The notes beneath the pieces were generated by a model that was not told where the DNA came from, did not search any database, and saw only the letters and a list, made by a program, of their open reading frames with translations. DNA of 64,000 nt from Scylla paramamosain. Taxonomy: Eukaryota; Arthropoda; Malacostraca; Decapoda; Portunidae. The position numbers and the translations under genes were made by a program. Position 1 is the stretch's first letter. Every line of letters begins with the position of its first letter. The stretch spans positions 2,132,501 to 2,196,500 of the forward strand of contig NC_087192.1 of the NCBI RefSeq assembly GCF_035594125.1. The letters run 5' to 3'. Below, in pieces: positions 1 to 11,996 of the stretch.

Positions 1-242
1 GACATATTATTTGATAACATGTCACCTTTAGTGAGTGTTAGTGTGTGTAATAGTGAGTGTGGTTGGAGCAGTGATACGTGGCGCTGGGGAGGGAGAGCGG
101 GTGGCTGGCTGGCTACATTGTTTTGGTCAACACCGGTCAGTCTTGCCCCACAAGCTCTTTTAACCAGTGTTTCCGTATTCCCGGCAGCTTTTCCCTGTAC
201 CGAGCACCGCCAAGCAGCACCAGAGAGGCACCAATACGTAAG
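1..242 (+). other. Possible 5' exon with strong splice donor (copy A)
   Basis: GC-richer DNA ends at a consensus donor: CGTAAG followed by GTGAGT, with the GT at 243-244. An unusually open 75-codon frame runs 19-246 but has no recognisable domain. The segment looks like a 5'UTR exon of a plus-strand gene. No downstream coding exon was found in the window, so the gene identity is unknown and the exon may be a duplicated orphan. Confidence 0.25.
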
Positions 243-633
243 GTGAGTCCAGCGGTGCCAGCCTCACCTCAGTCAGCCTTCCTGCCTTCACTACATCCTC
301 CTCCTCCCTGTAGTCTCGTTTATTTAGGTTTTATTATTCGTCTTTTTTAGGCATGTTTTAAGGTTGTTGACTTATTTTTAGAGTTTGTTCACATCTGAGT
401 CTGGAAACTTGGAGATTTAGGCAAATAATGAAAGATTCGTTTATTTGTAAACAAGCTGTCTGCTGAGGTAGAGGCAGGACGTCAGTGTTTTCAGCCATTA
501 TTTGCTTCGTCTCTCACCTACTGTAAGCCAAACATGTCATAAGATGGAACCACATGTCTGGCCTTCATATTCGTTAGTCAGATAAATCCATCGTTGCCTA
601 CTTTTGGTCTCATGAACGAATAATTAAGGCAAC

Positions 634-741
634 ATGGCCGCTGGCTACCCCACTAAGGTCTCCGCCGAGGGCCGCCATGATGGCCTGCTGCCTGAGCCAA
701 CTTGTTGGGTTCCAATATTTTTTTTGAATTTTTCTGAATGA
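634..741 (+). other. Small ORF or YY1-like motif pair (copy A)
   Basis: A 35-codon frame opens at an ATGGCCGC start in a reasonable context (AACATGG) and ends at TGA. Two GCCAT cores in opposite orientations lie within it (near 634 and 670), resembling YY1/Pho sites. The same sequence is at 10125-10232. It may be a micro-ORF or just a conserved regulatory patch; nothing shows that it is translated. Confidence 0.2.
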
Positions 742-1365
742 CTATTTGGCTTCTATAGTAAGTTTTTATGATTTATAAAAATATTTCGTTGCTTTTGAAG
801 TGCGTTTCTTGCCTCAGTTAAGTAAATGTGGTGAATTTGCTGCTGTTTTTTGCATAAATATAGGACGGTTTTTACGGTGAAATTTACCCCCCCCTGGTTT
901 TTGGCTCTTTTATTTGAGGCTGTAATGAAGGTTTTATTGCTTCAAAAAATAGTTTATGATATTTAAAGTGTTTTGCGTTTCTGATGAGCTAAGTGTGTGG
1001 AATCTAAAATAGCTTTTGATGCTGTTAAAAGTGGTGATTTTGTCATTTTTTGGATTTTTTATTTGAATATCTTAGCTTGTAACTAACTTTGCATTGTTTA
1101 GAAAAACAGTTCAGATTTTTTAAAGTGTTTTTTCATTGGTGTAAAATGAAATGGGTGGACTTTTCAATGATTTTAATGGTGTCAAAGATTCAACACTTTT
1201 TACATATTTCATATTAATATTTCTTTACAACTGCTCAGGCTGGTGATGTTTTGATATTGTGAATATTAGTTAAAGTAATTGTCAAGTCAGAATATATAAG
1301 GCATTCGAGCCTAGCTTCGTTTTTTCTAGGGGTCAATTTTGAAATGAAATACGTACGTCAGCCAG

Positions 1366-1400
1366 CGGGGCGCCGGCAGCCACCGCCTGTGACGTCATCA
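1366..1400 (+). promoter_or_regulatory. GC-rich patch with perfect CRE palindrome (copy A)
   Basis: A TGACGTCA palindrome at 1390-1397 lies in a short GC-rich patch that also contains GGGGCGCCGG. This matches the CREB/ATF consensus. The copy in the second duplicate is at 10881-10888. Pyrimidine-rich stretches ending in AG follow within 90 bases, so it could flank an exon, but no gene was identified. Confidence 0.35.
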
Positions 1401-1494
1401 ATGGTCCTGGGACTCGCTCGGATACAGTGTCTCCTGGTCAGTATTTACCGTAATTTCCAGTGTTTTTCCAGGTGTTTCCAAGCTCAGGTATGTA

Positions 1495-3008
1495 GGTAGT
1501 AGTAGTAGGAGAAAAATAGATAAATGGAGGAGGAGGAGGAAGTAGTAAGGAGAAATGGGGGAGAAGGAGGAGGGGGCATAACAGGTGAATACCAAGAAGA
1601 CCATGTTTAGCTTAGTTTTCCTTCCTGCCCTGTTTTTTCTCTGTAATATTTCATGTGTTTTGGGTGTTTTAAGTGTGTTTTGGATGTATTTAGGAGTGTT
1701 GTGGAGTGTTTTGTGAATGTTTAAGTGTGTTTAGGATGTATATTTGCTATTATATCTGTGTTTTGTGTGAATTTAGGGTGTTTAAAGTGTGGCTTAGCAT
1801 GTTTTTAGGTGTATTTTACGTGTATTTAGTCTTGTAAAGTGTTTTGAGTATATTATGGAGTGTTTTGGGTATGTTTGGGGGCATATTGAGGTGTTGTGAG
1901 TTTGTTTTGAGTTTATTTAGGGTGTTTCAAGTGTTTCGGGTGAGTTTGGATGTGTGTTGGGTCTTTTATCTGAGTTTGTGTTGGATGTTCTGGGTGCGGC
2001 AGTAGTAGTAGAAGGAGAAAAATAGATAAATGGAGGAGGAGGAGGAAGTAATAAGGAGAAATGGAGGAGAAGGAGGAGGGGGCATAACAGGTAAATACCA
2101 AGAAGACCATGTTTAGCTTAGTTTTCCTTCCTGCCCTGCTTTTTCTCTGTAATATTTCATGTGTTTTGGGTGTTTTAAGTGTGTTTTGGATGTATTTAGG
2201 AGTGTTGTGGAGTGTTTTGTGAATGTTTAAGTGTGTTTAGGATGTATATTTGCTATTATATCTGTGTTTTGTGTGAATTTAGGGTGTTTAAAGTGTGGCT
2301 TAGCATGTTTTTAGGTGTATTTTACGTGTATTTAGTCTTGTAAAGTGTTTTGAGTATATTGTGGAGTGTTTTGGGTATGTTTGGGGGCATATTGAGGTGT
2401 TGAGAGTTTGTTTTGAGTTTATTTAGGGTGTTTCAAGTGTTTCAGGTGAGTTTGGATGTGTGTCGGGTCTTTTATCTGAGTTTGTGTTGGATGTTCTGGG
2501 TGCGGTAGTAGTAGAAGAAGGAGAAAAATAGATAAATGGAGGAAAAGGAGGAAGTAATAAGGAGAAATGGAGGAGAAGGAGGAGGGGGCATAACAGGTAA
2601 ATACCAAGAAGACCATGTTTAGCTTAGTTTTCCTTCCTGCCCTGCTTTTTCTCTGTAATATTTCATGTGTTTTGGGTGTTTTAAGTGTGCTTTGGATGTA
2701 TTTAGGAGTGTTGTGGAGTGTTTTGTGAATGTTTAAGTGTGTTTAGGATATATATTTTCTATTATATTTGTGTTTTGTGTGAATTTAGGGTGTTTAAAGT
2801 GTGGCTTAGGATGTTTTTAGGTGTATTTTACGTGTATTTAGTCTTGTAAAGTGTTTTGAGTTTATTGTGGAGTGTTTTGGATATGTTTGGGGGCATATTG
2901 AGGTGTTGTGAGTTTGTTTTGAGTTTATTTAGGGTGTTTCAAGTGTTTCGGGTGAGTTTGGATGTGTGTCGGGTCTTTTATCTGAGTTTGTGTTGGATGT
3001 TCTGGGTG
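1495..3008. repeat. 506-bp tandem satellite, three units (copy A)
   Basis: Units recur at a 506-base spacing (matching points at 1604, 2110 and 2616). Each begins with a GTAGTAGTAG/GGAGGA purine module, followed by a long G/T-rich portion built on GTGTTTTGG-like words. Units differ at only a few positions. The open frames seen on the minus strand inside each unit are by-products of the pyrimidine-rich complement. Confidence 0.9.
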
Positions 3009-3590
3009 CGTCTTAGTGTGGTTTGGGTGTATCCTGTTGTGGGATGTTTTTGGTGTGTTTGAATGAGTTTTGGGATGTTTTGGCTGTTTTGAGTGTTTGG
3101 GTGAGTTTTGTGGGTAGTTTGAGGTGTTTTGAGTGTATTTTGGATGTTTTGAGTGTGTTTTGGGTGAGTTTTATTGGTATTCTAGAGTGTTGTGGGATGT
3201 TTTGGGTGTGTTTTGGATGTTTGTAGTGTATTTCGGTTGTGTTGGATGAGTTTTGTGGGTATATCAGGGTGTTTTGAGTGCGTTGGATGAGTTTTGTGGG
3301 TATATCAGGGTGTTTTGAGTGTCTTGGATGTTTTCAGCATGATATAGGTGTGTTTGAGTGAGTTTTATGGATATTTTGAGGTGATGTGGGGTGTTTTGAG
3401 CATGTTTTTGGATGAATAATATGTGTTTTGTGTGTTTCTGGGTGAGTTTTGTGGGTACATTTGGGTGTTGTGGGGTATTTTGAGTGTGTTTGGATGTTAA
3501 GCATGTCTTAGGTGTGATTGGGTGAGTTTTGGTATATTTAGGAGTGTTTTGAGTGTGGTTTGGGCGTGTTTTGTTGTATTTAGGGTGCTT
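3009..3590 (+). repeat. Degenerate G/T-rich minisatellite (copy A)
   Basis: Strand-asymmetric sequence made of variants of TTTTGAGTGT and GGATGTTTTG, roughly 20-40 bases apart. One near-perfect local duplication of about 40 bases (GATGAGTTTTGTGGGTATAT) lies at 3246-3315. It continues the style of the 506-bp array and has no coding signature. Copy B has it at 11997-12578. Confidence 0.8.
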
Positions 3591-3604
3591 TGTGTGCAGT
3601 ACCA

Positions 3605-3752
3605 GGATAACTGAGGGTGCAGGTCCAATGGAGTTTCAAAGAAAATAGAAAGTCCACTGGAGTTTCAAAGCAAATAATGAGTAGGTCCATTGGAGTTGCT
3701 AAGTTGTCCATTGTTTGGTGCTTAGTTAATTTCTTGTAGGCTATCATAGATT

Positions 3753-3824
<72 letters not shown>

Positions 3825-3950
3825 TTTCCATAAGTTGTTAATTTATCTGTATTTTGTTTACGATAATAATGGTACATAACTGATGGTACACAGCAGCCAG
3901 GTACATAGCAGCCAGTGGTACACAGCAGCCAATGGTACATAGTGGCCTGT
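3605..3950. repeat. Short tandem repeats around a (TC)n tract (copy A)
   Basis: Three imperfect copies of TCCAWTGGAGTTTCAAAG occur at 3609-3695. A (TC)n tract follows at 3757-3823, and then four to five copies of a ~20-base unit containing GGTACAYAGCAGCCA at 3870-3945. A diverged, inverted version of the last unit (GGCTGCTACATACC) occurs at 8765-8870. Confidence 0.75.
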
Positions 3951-4016
3951 TACCTTAACAACTGGTCACTATGCTCCTATGTGTCTCTTGCACATCTCTT
4001 CCTATATCATGCACAC

Positions 4017-4312
4017 TCAAACTCTAAAGAAAATAAGGGAAGCTACAGGAAGCCACCTGGCCCACACGTGGCCATCCCTTTAAGAAACATATTTATTCAT
4101 TTCCCATTTCCACCTGTTATCCCCATCCATAAATTTGTTCAATCCTCTTTTGAAGCTGTTTACTGACTCAGCACTAGCAAGTTGATCAGTAAGTCCATGC
4201 CATTCATTCACCACTCTATTTGAGAACCAATTCCTTCCTATCTCTCTCCTAATTTTAATTTTATCAAGGTTGTAACTGTTACTTATTGTCCTTCTAATTC
4301 CAGTAAATCTCT
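4017..4312 (-). mobile_element. 3' remnant of a non-LTR retrotransposon (copy A)
   Basis: Translated on the minus strand, this gives the C-terminal end of a LINE reverse-transcriptase ORF. It includes the motifs RNWFSNRVVNEWHGLSD and SFKRGL followed by KFMDGDNRW, and ends at a stop at 4017-4019. I recall this WFSNRV...NxWNxLP/S...FKxxLDKF pattern from jockey/CR1-clade elements and as abundant in decapods. Only about 100 codons remain; palm and endonuclease domains are absent. Confidence 0.7.
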
Positions 4313-4949
4313 TGCAGACTTATTTGCTACAAACACAGCATAAACTAGAATCTAGGTTTTTACTCCAAGATGAAATGTTGGGACCTGAAATTCTACACCA
4401 CAAGGAAGTACATACTTTCCTTAAAGCTGTACAGTCATCACTGTACAAGTGTGTGACCCATTGCACTGAGGGCTCAGAATACAGACTCCAAGACTCACAT
4501 GAAGAATAATTTAATATTTGCATCCATAGGCTCAGTCGTCATTTCTGCAAGTAAGTGCCTGCCTAAGGTTGCCATGGCTGTCTCTCTAGCACTGCACCTT
4601 GTGATCCTTTGCCTGCTAATCTTGCTCTCTTTAATAATTTTCATCTTTCCATTTCTATTTGTATGTTAGTGTATAGCAAACCATTTTCTATCCTGTGTTG
4701 TTCCTTGAGGGTTTGTTATCATGAAAAGAACACTCAAGACGAAACATGTCAACATAATTTATTTATTTTACTTATTCATGCCATACATGAGCGTACATAC
4801 ACAGTAACAATGTCCAGGTTGAACTGTACTGTATAGCTAAATAACTACTACTGACTACACGTAAACTGGCGAGTGGCAGAAGTGATGCCATGCTCACTCC
4901 AAACAAGGCGGATGCCAGGCTGCTAATCACAGAAAGTCCCAAGAATTAA

Positions 4950-5522
4950 GGATGTAATGTCTTGTGTTTTGAAACATTGAGAAACTGATCTGGAGTCCAC
5001 CTTGAGAGGTAAAGTGGCCAGGGAGTGAGCCCTTGACGGGACATTCAAGGTTCATGACACTTTACCAGCTGAGACAGGATGGACCACCAAGACTCAAATG
5101 AACGTTTGTCACCCTTGATTGTCCCGCCACTACATGGCTTCCCTCCTCCTGTTAGATCAATTTCTGGTGTTTCTATGTCACACACACTTCTTGAGTTTTC
5201 CCTTCTTGGGTCTCCATTTTCTTCCATTTGTAGTGTTGTGTTTTTCTTTGGGGATGCAGGTTGATCCCCAGTGGTTCCTAAAGTATTCTTCCTCAAGTTT
5301 CAAATAGCTCACTGGGGATCTTCACTACCTGCCAATCACTGTTACAACTCGTGTTTTGAGACACTGAGAAACTGATTTAGAGCTGGCTGTGGGAGGTGGA
5401 GCAGCCGGGAAGTGAACCCCTGACAGGACACTCAAGGAGCACAACACTTCACCAGTCAAGCCAAGATGATCAGCAAAGCCCAAGTGGAGTTTTGTTGCCC
5501 TTGACTGTCTTGTCACTACAAA
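4950..5522 (-). mobile_element. Tandem pair of tRNA-derived SINE units (copy A)
   Basis: Two diverged units of the same sequence lie about 390 bases apart. On the minus strand each shows a tRNA-like A box (CTCAGCTGGTAAAGTG near 5059-5074; GACTGGTGAAGTG near 5446-5458). Each is followed by a B box (GGGCTCACTCC at 5022-5032; GGTTCACTTCC at 5408-5418). The upstream flanks also match (5085-5135 and 5470-5522), so a larger unit was duplicated. This fits a SINE with a Pol III promoter. Confidence 0.6.
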
Positions 5523-6688
5523 GAAACTGGAGAGTCCCAGATTTTCATTGATACGGGTGCCAATTGCTAACATTCTTGCAGCTATGACCACACAGCTCTA
5601 TCATCACTAAGGTCACATCGCAGAGAACACTATGTACAAAGAACTGATGTAGGATACTATACACTTGAAAAAGAAGCTTGTCATATACACGTAATAATTT
5701 GATGCTAGTCACGGATCTTTTAGTTTCGGCCTGGAGTGAGCACAGCAGCAGGACTTACATAAAACCAGCAACCTGCCCCTATGGAGATGCATCCCATTAA
5801 TTTCGTTCAGTTTTTTAGTATACAAATAAATTAAGGTTATTCTATTATGAATGATGTCTAATAATAATTTGTAAAGTAAAACTGACTGTACTAAAAGTTT
5901 TGTGCAAGCGTTATATCTGAAAGAAAGTAGACAAGCAGTCTGACGCTGGGCCCGTCAGGTACACTAAATTCACTGGGATGCTAAGAATCATGCCTATGTA
6001 GTCTTATTTCCTATTTGGTGATCTAAAAAATGTGATGCTGTCAAAAATGTCACTTATTATTTTACCTTTGAGCACCATTCTATGAAAGTCACAATAGCAT
6101 TGCTAATCTTTTATTTTCCTCTCTGATATTCATCGCTGATTCATATTCTTGCTGAGCAAGACGAGAATAGACCTAAAAACCTGCCTTCATACCTTTGTAA
6201 TTTGTTTACCGAATTCTCAATTTTGATAAAAAATTATCAGAAATTACAAAACAGGTAAAATGCAGCACTTTCATGTCATTGGTAATATGCACACTTTGTA
6301 CTGTTCCTGTAACAATATTTTTGTGTATGTTTTCACTTGTGTAAAATGCACTTAACTGATTACACTAGCATAATGTTATCAATCCAATAGTGCCTAAAGC
6401 AGTTAGCTACACATACGTAAAGTATTAAAAATGCTTCAATCTGTAACAAAGACAAGACAAATACAGGAAAGTGGTGGACCATGGCCTTGCTGCCTGAGGG
6501 GAATTAACCATGACTGGCTCCTCCTCACCCTGAGGCAATGACGCAACCCACATCTTTTCTGCTGTGCCTTTCTTGTTACCAAGACAAAATGTAAAACTTG
6601 CTGAATAAATTTTTGTTAATATCATTATTTAATTTCATTCTGGCAAGAACAGGATACTCTTGCTCTCATTTTCTTCCTATTTCACATA

Positions 6689-7234
<546 letters not shown>

Positions 7235-8455
7235 TATTTGTTTTTTTTTTTCCACTCTTAAATCGAAAGGCTCTAATGCTTCCATTCCATACTATTATTC
7301 TATTGTTTGATTTATACAGCAAATGAATCTACGTCGTGGGTGAACACTGATATAAAATATTAGTACGACTTTAATTACAACCATATTCTCTCCAGGTATT
7401 CATTCACTGCCACTATCATTCTTTTAATGTGTTTCTACACAGTTCCCAACAGTAACACCATCCAGTCCCCTCCTGCTTTATCCTGGTTGCTTTCATATAT
7501 TTTTCTTTAAATGCACACAATCCCATAACCCTTCAAAACTTACCTATATCATATCTTGCCATTTTCAATTATATCCCATTTCCTTGATCTTATTTTCACT
7601 CCTTGTAATCACACCCATAACAACACGTATTTTTTGTGCTTTCCATTATTTGTGTGTGCCTTCTCTTCCTCCTTTCTCTATCTAGTTACCTGTCACCCCC
7701 CACTGTTTGTATTCAGTGCTTCCTCTTCCACATACTACGCCTCCCACATCCTCCCCAATTCCTCGTCCCCCAACTCCTTCACGTGACGTACGTCTTTGTA
7801 TCCATGGCTTCCTCGTTCACCAGTGTCATGTCAATTAATATAGCTCTAGATACTGCAGTATTCTTGAGCCTTATATAGGAACCACCACTGTCTTCTAAGA
7901 CTGGATTTACTAAAGAATTATGAATTTCTAAAGTCTCTAAGAAGTTCATATCTAGGGTAAAAGAGATTCACTAAATACTTCCGAACTTCTTAGGTCACTG
8001 AGAAGTCAAAAACTTTTTTGGGGTACCTTATTTAAGGTTTCGTAACCCGGCAGTTTCTCAGTGTTTCCATGATGTTTCAACGCTGGGCATCACATGGCAT
8101 TAGCACATATATTGTGAATCCATACTATTCATTGGTTCCTTCATTATCTTTACCTTTTAAGTACTGAATCGTCTTCCTCTCACAATTCATTTTCGCATTC
8201 ATGATCTTTTGTTTCGTTGGTCGGTTATTTTACTTATGTTGTCCATACATTAGAATATTCATTGTAAGATTCTTCATTCTTATTTTTTTCTTTCTGTCTA
8301 AACACTATTCAGTCTCTTTCATTCTTTTACTATATAACACGTCTAACACATCAATTCCCCAAGATTTACATGCACGCTTCCTTACATATTTCGTCTCATA
8401 ACGTAGTATCGGACTCACTGCACCACTTCATACATTCTCTAGAAGTCCTAACTTG

Positions 8456-8459
<4 letters not shown>
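7235..8459. other. Non-coding stretch without recognised genes
   Basis: A/T-rich DNA with only short open frames of ordinary composition. I see no exon, RNA gene or transposon signature. It lies between the two duplicate copies and has no counterpart after copy B. Confidence 0.6.
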
Positions 8460-8543
<84 letters not shown>

Positions 8544-8566
8544 TATATGTAAATGTCTCTTGGATC

Positions 8567-8631
<65 letters not shown>
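8460..8631. repeat. (AT)n and (GA)n microsatellites
   Basis: (AT)n at 8460-8541 and (GA)n at 8570-8631, separated by about 30 bases of unique DNA. Confidence 0.97.
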
Positions 8632-8633
<2 letters not shown>

Positions 8634-9067
8634 TCCAGGCAACAGTATCCTGAAGTTTCTCTCTTCTCCAATTCTCACTACTGCTCTAACACTTGGACTG
8701 CCCTCAGCTCAAATCACATCTCCCAAATTAGAAAATTTCTCTAAACATTCAAAGAATTAACAACGAATGCTAGCTGCTATGTACCGTCGGCTATTATGTA
8801 CCGGCTCCTATGAACCACTGCTTTGGCTTATATGTACCAAACAAGGCTGCTACATACCAGCTACCAAGTAGAGAGATAAAAATTAATATTGTAAGAAAGA
8901 AGTAATAAAACTACATTAAAATATAAAACACGAAAAAAAAATAATAAATAAATAAAACTGTATTGTCAACTAGTACAATCAATTGAATTCAGCATACACT
9001 GATTTAATACAGGCTTAGTCCTCAGCATGATCCATGAGTTCAGCACACAAGTTAAAAAATGCATCGG

Positions 9068-9069
<2 letters not shown>

Positions 9070-9102
<33 letters not shown>

Positions 9103-9352
9103 AGTTACACGGGTTTTCAAGGGTGTTTTTACGGTTCTAGTGACAGATTAACATAGTTTCTACATTACTGACAGGAGAAACTTGCTTTTAAAAGGCTGTC
9201 ATTGAAGTAATACAGTTTTTTAAGGGTGTTTTTAGTTCTAGTGACAGATCTACAACATTTCTATATTATTAACAGGAGAAACACTCTTGAAAACCCTGGT
9301 AATTATCATTTTGGCTTTGAGAAACAGTCGTGAGGAGAGAGAGAGAGAGAGA
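9070..9352. repeat. Foldback repeat family, two tandem copies ending in (GA)n
   Basis: Two copies start near 9104 and 9205. The left copy starts GGGTTTTCAAGGGTGTTT and the right copy ends GAAACACTCTTGAAAACCC, which are reverse complements of each other. The core TTCTAGTGACAGAT...ATTAACAGGAGAAAC is shared with copies at 49820-49965 (plus) and 60800-60985 (minus). The right copy ends CGTGAGGAGAGAG and runs straight into (GA)n. No coding potential. Confidence 0.75.
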
Positions 9353-9733
9353 GAAGCATTTTAGTTGAGCCTATCCTGCGCTCGTTCGTGTTTGCTGCGG
9401 TGACACGGTGCAGCAGTGAGTGAAATTTTACTTCATAATCACGTAGTCGTAGTGGGTGTGGAGTGGGGAAAGGGAAGTGAGGATATTATATGACATATTA
9501 TTTGATAACATGTCACCTTTAGTGAGTGTTAGTGTGTGTAATAGTGAGTGTGGTTGGAGCAGTGATACGTGGCGCTGGGGAGGGAGAGCGGGTGGCTGGC
9601 TGGCTACATTGTTTTGGTCAACACTGGTCAGTCTTGCCCCACACGCTCTTTTAACCAGTGTTTCCGTATTCCCGGCAGCTTTTCCCTGTACCGAGCACCG
9701 CCAAGCAGCACCAGAGAGGCACCAATACGTAAG
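9346..9733 (+). other. Possible promoter and 5' exon (copy B)
   Basis: Same donor-terminated segment as 1-242, here with its upstream flank visible. The flank at 9360-9430 is GC- and CpG-richer than its surroundings and follows directly after a (GA)n tract. The exon-like part ends at CGTAAG, with the donor GTGAGT starting at 9734. No TATA box is obvious and no coding partner was found. Confidence 0.25.
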
Positions 9734-10856
9734 GTGAGTCCAGCGGTGCCAGCCTCACCTCAGTCAGCCTTCCTGCCTTCACTACATCCTCCTCCTCCCT
9801 GTAGTCTCGTTTATTTAGGTTTTATTATTCGTCTTTTTTAGGCATGTTTTAAGGTTGTTGACTTATTTTTAGAGTTTGTTCACATCTGAGTCTGGAAACT
9901 TGGAGATTTAGGCAAATAATGAAAGATTCGTTTATTTGTAAACAAGCTGTCTGCTGAGGTAGAGGCAGGACGTCAGTGTTTTCAGCCATTATTTGCTTCG
10001 TCTCTCACCTACTGTAAGCCAAACATGTCATAAGATGGAACCACATGTCTGGCCTTCATATTCGCTAGTCAGATAAATCCACCGTTGCCTACTTTTGGTC
10101 TCATGAACGAATAATTAAGGCAACATGGCCGCTGGCTACCCCACTAAGGTCTCCGCCGAGGGCCGCCATGATGGCCTGCTGCCTGAGCCAACTTGTTGGG
10201 TTCCAATATTTTTTTTGAATTTTTCTGAATGACTATTTGGCTTCTATAGTAAGTTTTTATGATTTATAAAAATATTTCGTTGCTTTTGAAGTGCGTTTCT
10301 TGCCTCAGTTAAGTAAATGTGGTGAATTTGCTGCTGTTTTTTGCATAAATATAGGACGGTTTTTACGGTGAAATTTACCCCCCCCTGGTTTTTGGCTCTT
10401 TTATTTGAGGCTGTAATGAAGGTTTTATTGCTTCAAAAAATAGTTTATGATATTTAAAGTGTTTTGCGTTTCTGATGAGCTAAGTGTGTGGAATCTAAAA
10501 TAGCTTTTGATGCCGTTAAAAGTGGTGATATTGTCATTTTTTGGATTTTTTATTTGAATATCTTAGCTTGTAACTAACTTTGCATTGTTTAGAAAAACAG
10601 TTCAGATTTTTTAAAGTGTTTTTTCATTGGTGTAAAATGAAATGGGTGGACTTTTCAATGATTTTAATGGTGTCAAAGATTCAACACTTTTTACATATTT
10701 CATATTAATATTTCTTTACAACTGCTCAGGCTGGTGATGTTTTGATATTGTGAATATTAGTTAAAGTAATTGTCAAGTCAGAATATATAAGGCATTCGAG
10801 CCTAGCTTCGTTTTTTCTAGGGGTCAATTTTGAAATGAAATACGTACGTCAGCCAG

Positions 10857-10891
10857 CGGGGCGCCGGCAGCCACCGCCTGTGACGTCATCA
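10857..10891 (+). promoter_or_regulatory. GC-rich patch with perfect CRE palindrome (copy B)
   Basis: Identical to 1366-1400, with TGACGTCA at 10881-10888. Its unchanged presence in both copies reflects recent duplication more than demonstrated constraint. Confidence 0.35.
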
Positions 10892-10985
10892 ATGGTCCTG
10901 GGACTCGCTCGGATACAGTGTCTCCTGGTCAGTATTTACCGTAATTTCCAGTGTTTTTCCAGGTGTTTCCAAGCTCAGGTATGTA

Positions 10986-11996
10986 GGTAGTAGTAGTAGA
11001 AGGAGAAAAATAGATAAATGGAGGAGGAGGAGGAAGTAGTAAGGAGAAATGGGGGAGAAGGAGGAGGGGGCATAACAGGTGAATACCAAGAAGACCATGT
11101 TTAGCTTAGTTTTCCTTCCTGCCCTGTTTTTTCTCTGTAATATTTCATGTGTTTTGGGTGTTTTAAGTGTGTTTTGGATGTATTTAGGAGTGTTGTGGAG
11201 TGTTTTGTGAATGTTTAAGTGTGTTTAGGATGTATATTTGCTATTATATCTGTGTTTTGTGTGAATTTAGGGTGTTTAAAGTGTGGCTTAGCATGTTTTT
11301 AGGTGTATTTTACGTGTATTTAGTCTTGTAAAGTGTTTTGAGTATATTGTGGAGTGTTTTGGGTATGTTTGGGGGCATATTGAGGTGTTGTGAGTTTGTT
11401 TTGAGTTTATTTAGGGTGTTTCAAGTGTTTCGGGTGAGTTTGGATGTGTGTCGGGTCTTTTATCTGAGTTTGTGTTGGATGTTCTGGGTGCGGTAGTAGT
11501 AGAAGAAGGAGAAAAATAGATAAATGGAGGAAAAGGAGGAAGTAATAAGGAGAAATGGAGGAGAAGGAGGAGGGGGCATAACAGGTAAATACCAAGAAGA
11601 CCATGTTTAGCTTAGTTTTCCTTCCTGCCCTGCTTTTTCTCTGTAATATTTCATGTGTTTTGGGTGTTTTAAGTGTGCTTTGGATGTATTTAGGAGTGTT
11701 GTGGAGTGTTTTGTGAATGTTTAAGTGTGTTTAGGATATATATTTGCTATTATATTTGTGTTTTGTGTGAATTTAGGGTGTTTAAAGTGTGGCTTAGGAT
11801 GTTTTTAGGTGTATTTTACGTGTATTTAGTCTTGTAAAGTGTTTTGAGTTTATTGTGGAGTGTTTTGGGTATGTTTGGGGGCATATTGAGGTGTTGTGAG
11901 TTTGTTTTGAGTTTATTTAGGGTGTTTCAAGTGTTTCGGGTGAGTTTGGATGTGTGTCAGGTCTTTTATCTGAGTTTGTGTTGGATGTTCTGGGTG
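10986..11996. repeat. 506-bp tandem satellite, two units (copy B)
   Basis: Same array as 1495-3008 with one unit fewer (matching points at 11098 and 11604). The unit-number difference is the largest structural difference between the two duplicate copies. Confidence 0.9.

Noticed and set aside
1398..2616. Three similar minus-strand frames (MVFLVFTCYAPSSF...) as a small gene family
   Set aside because: They are the complement of the 506-bp satellite's purine module, repeated because the DNA is repeated; there is no start context or conserved ending.
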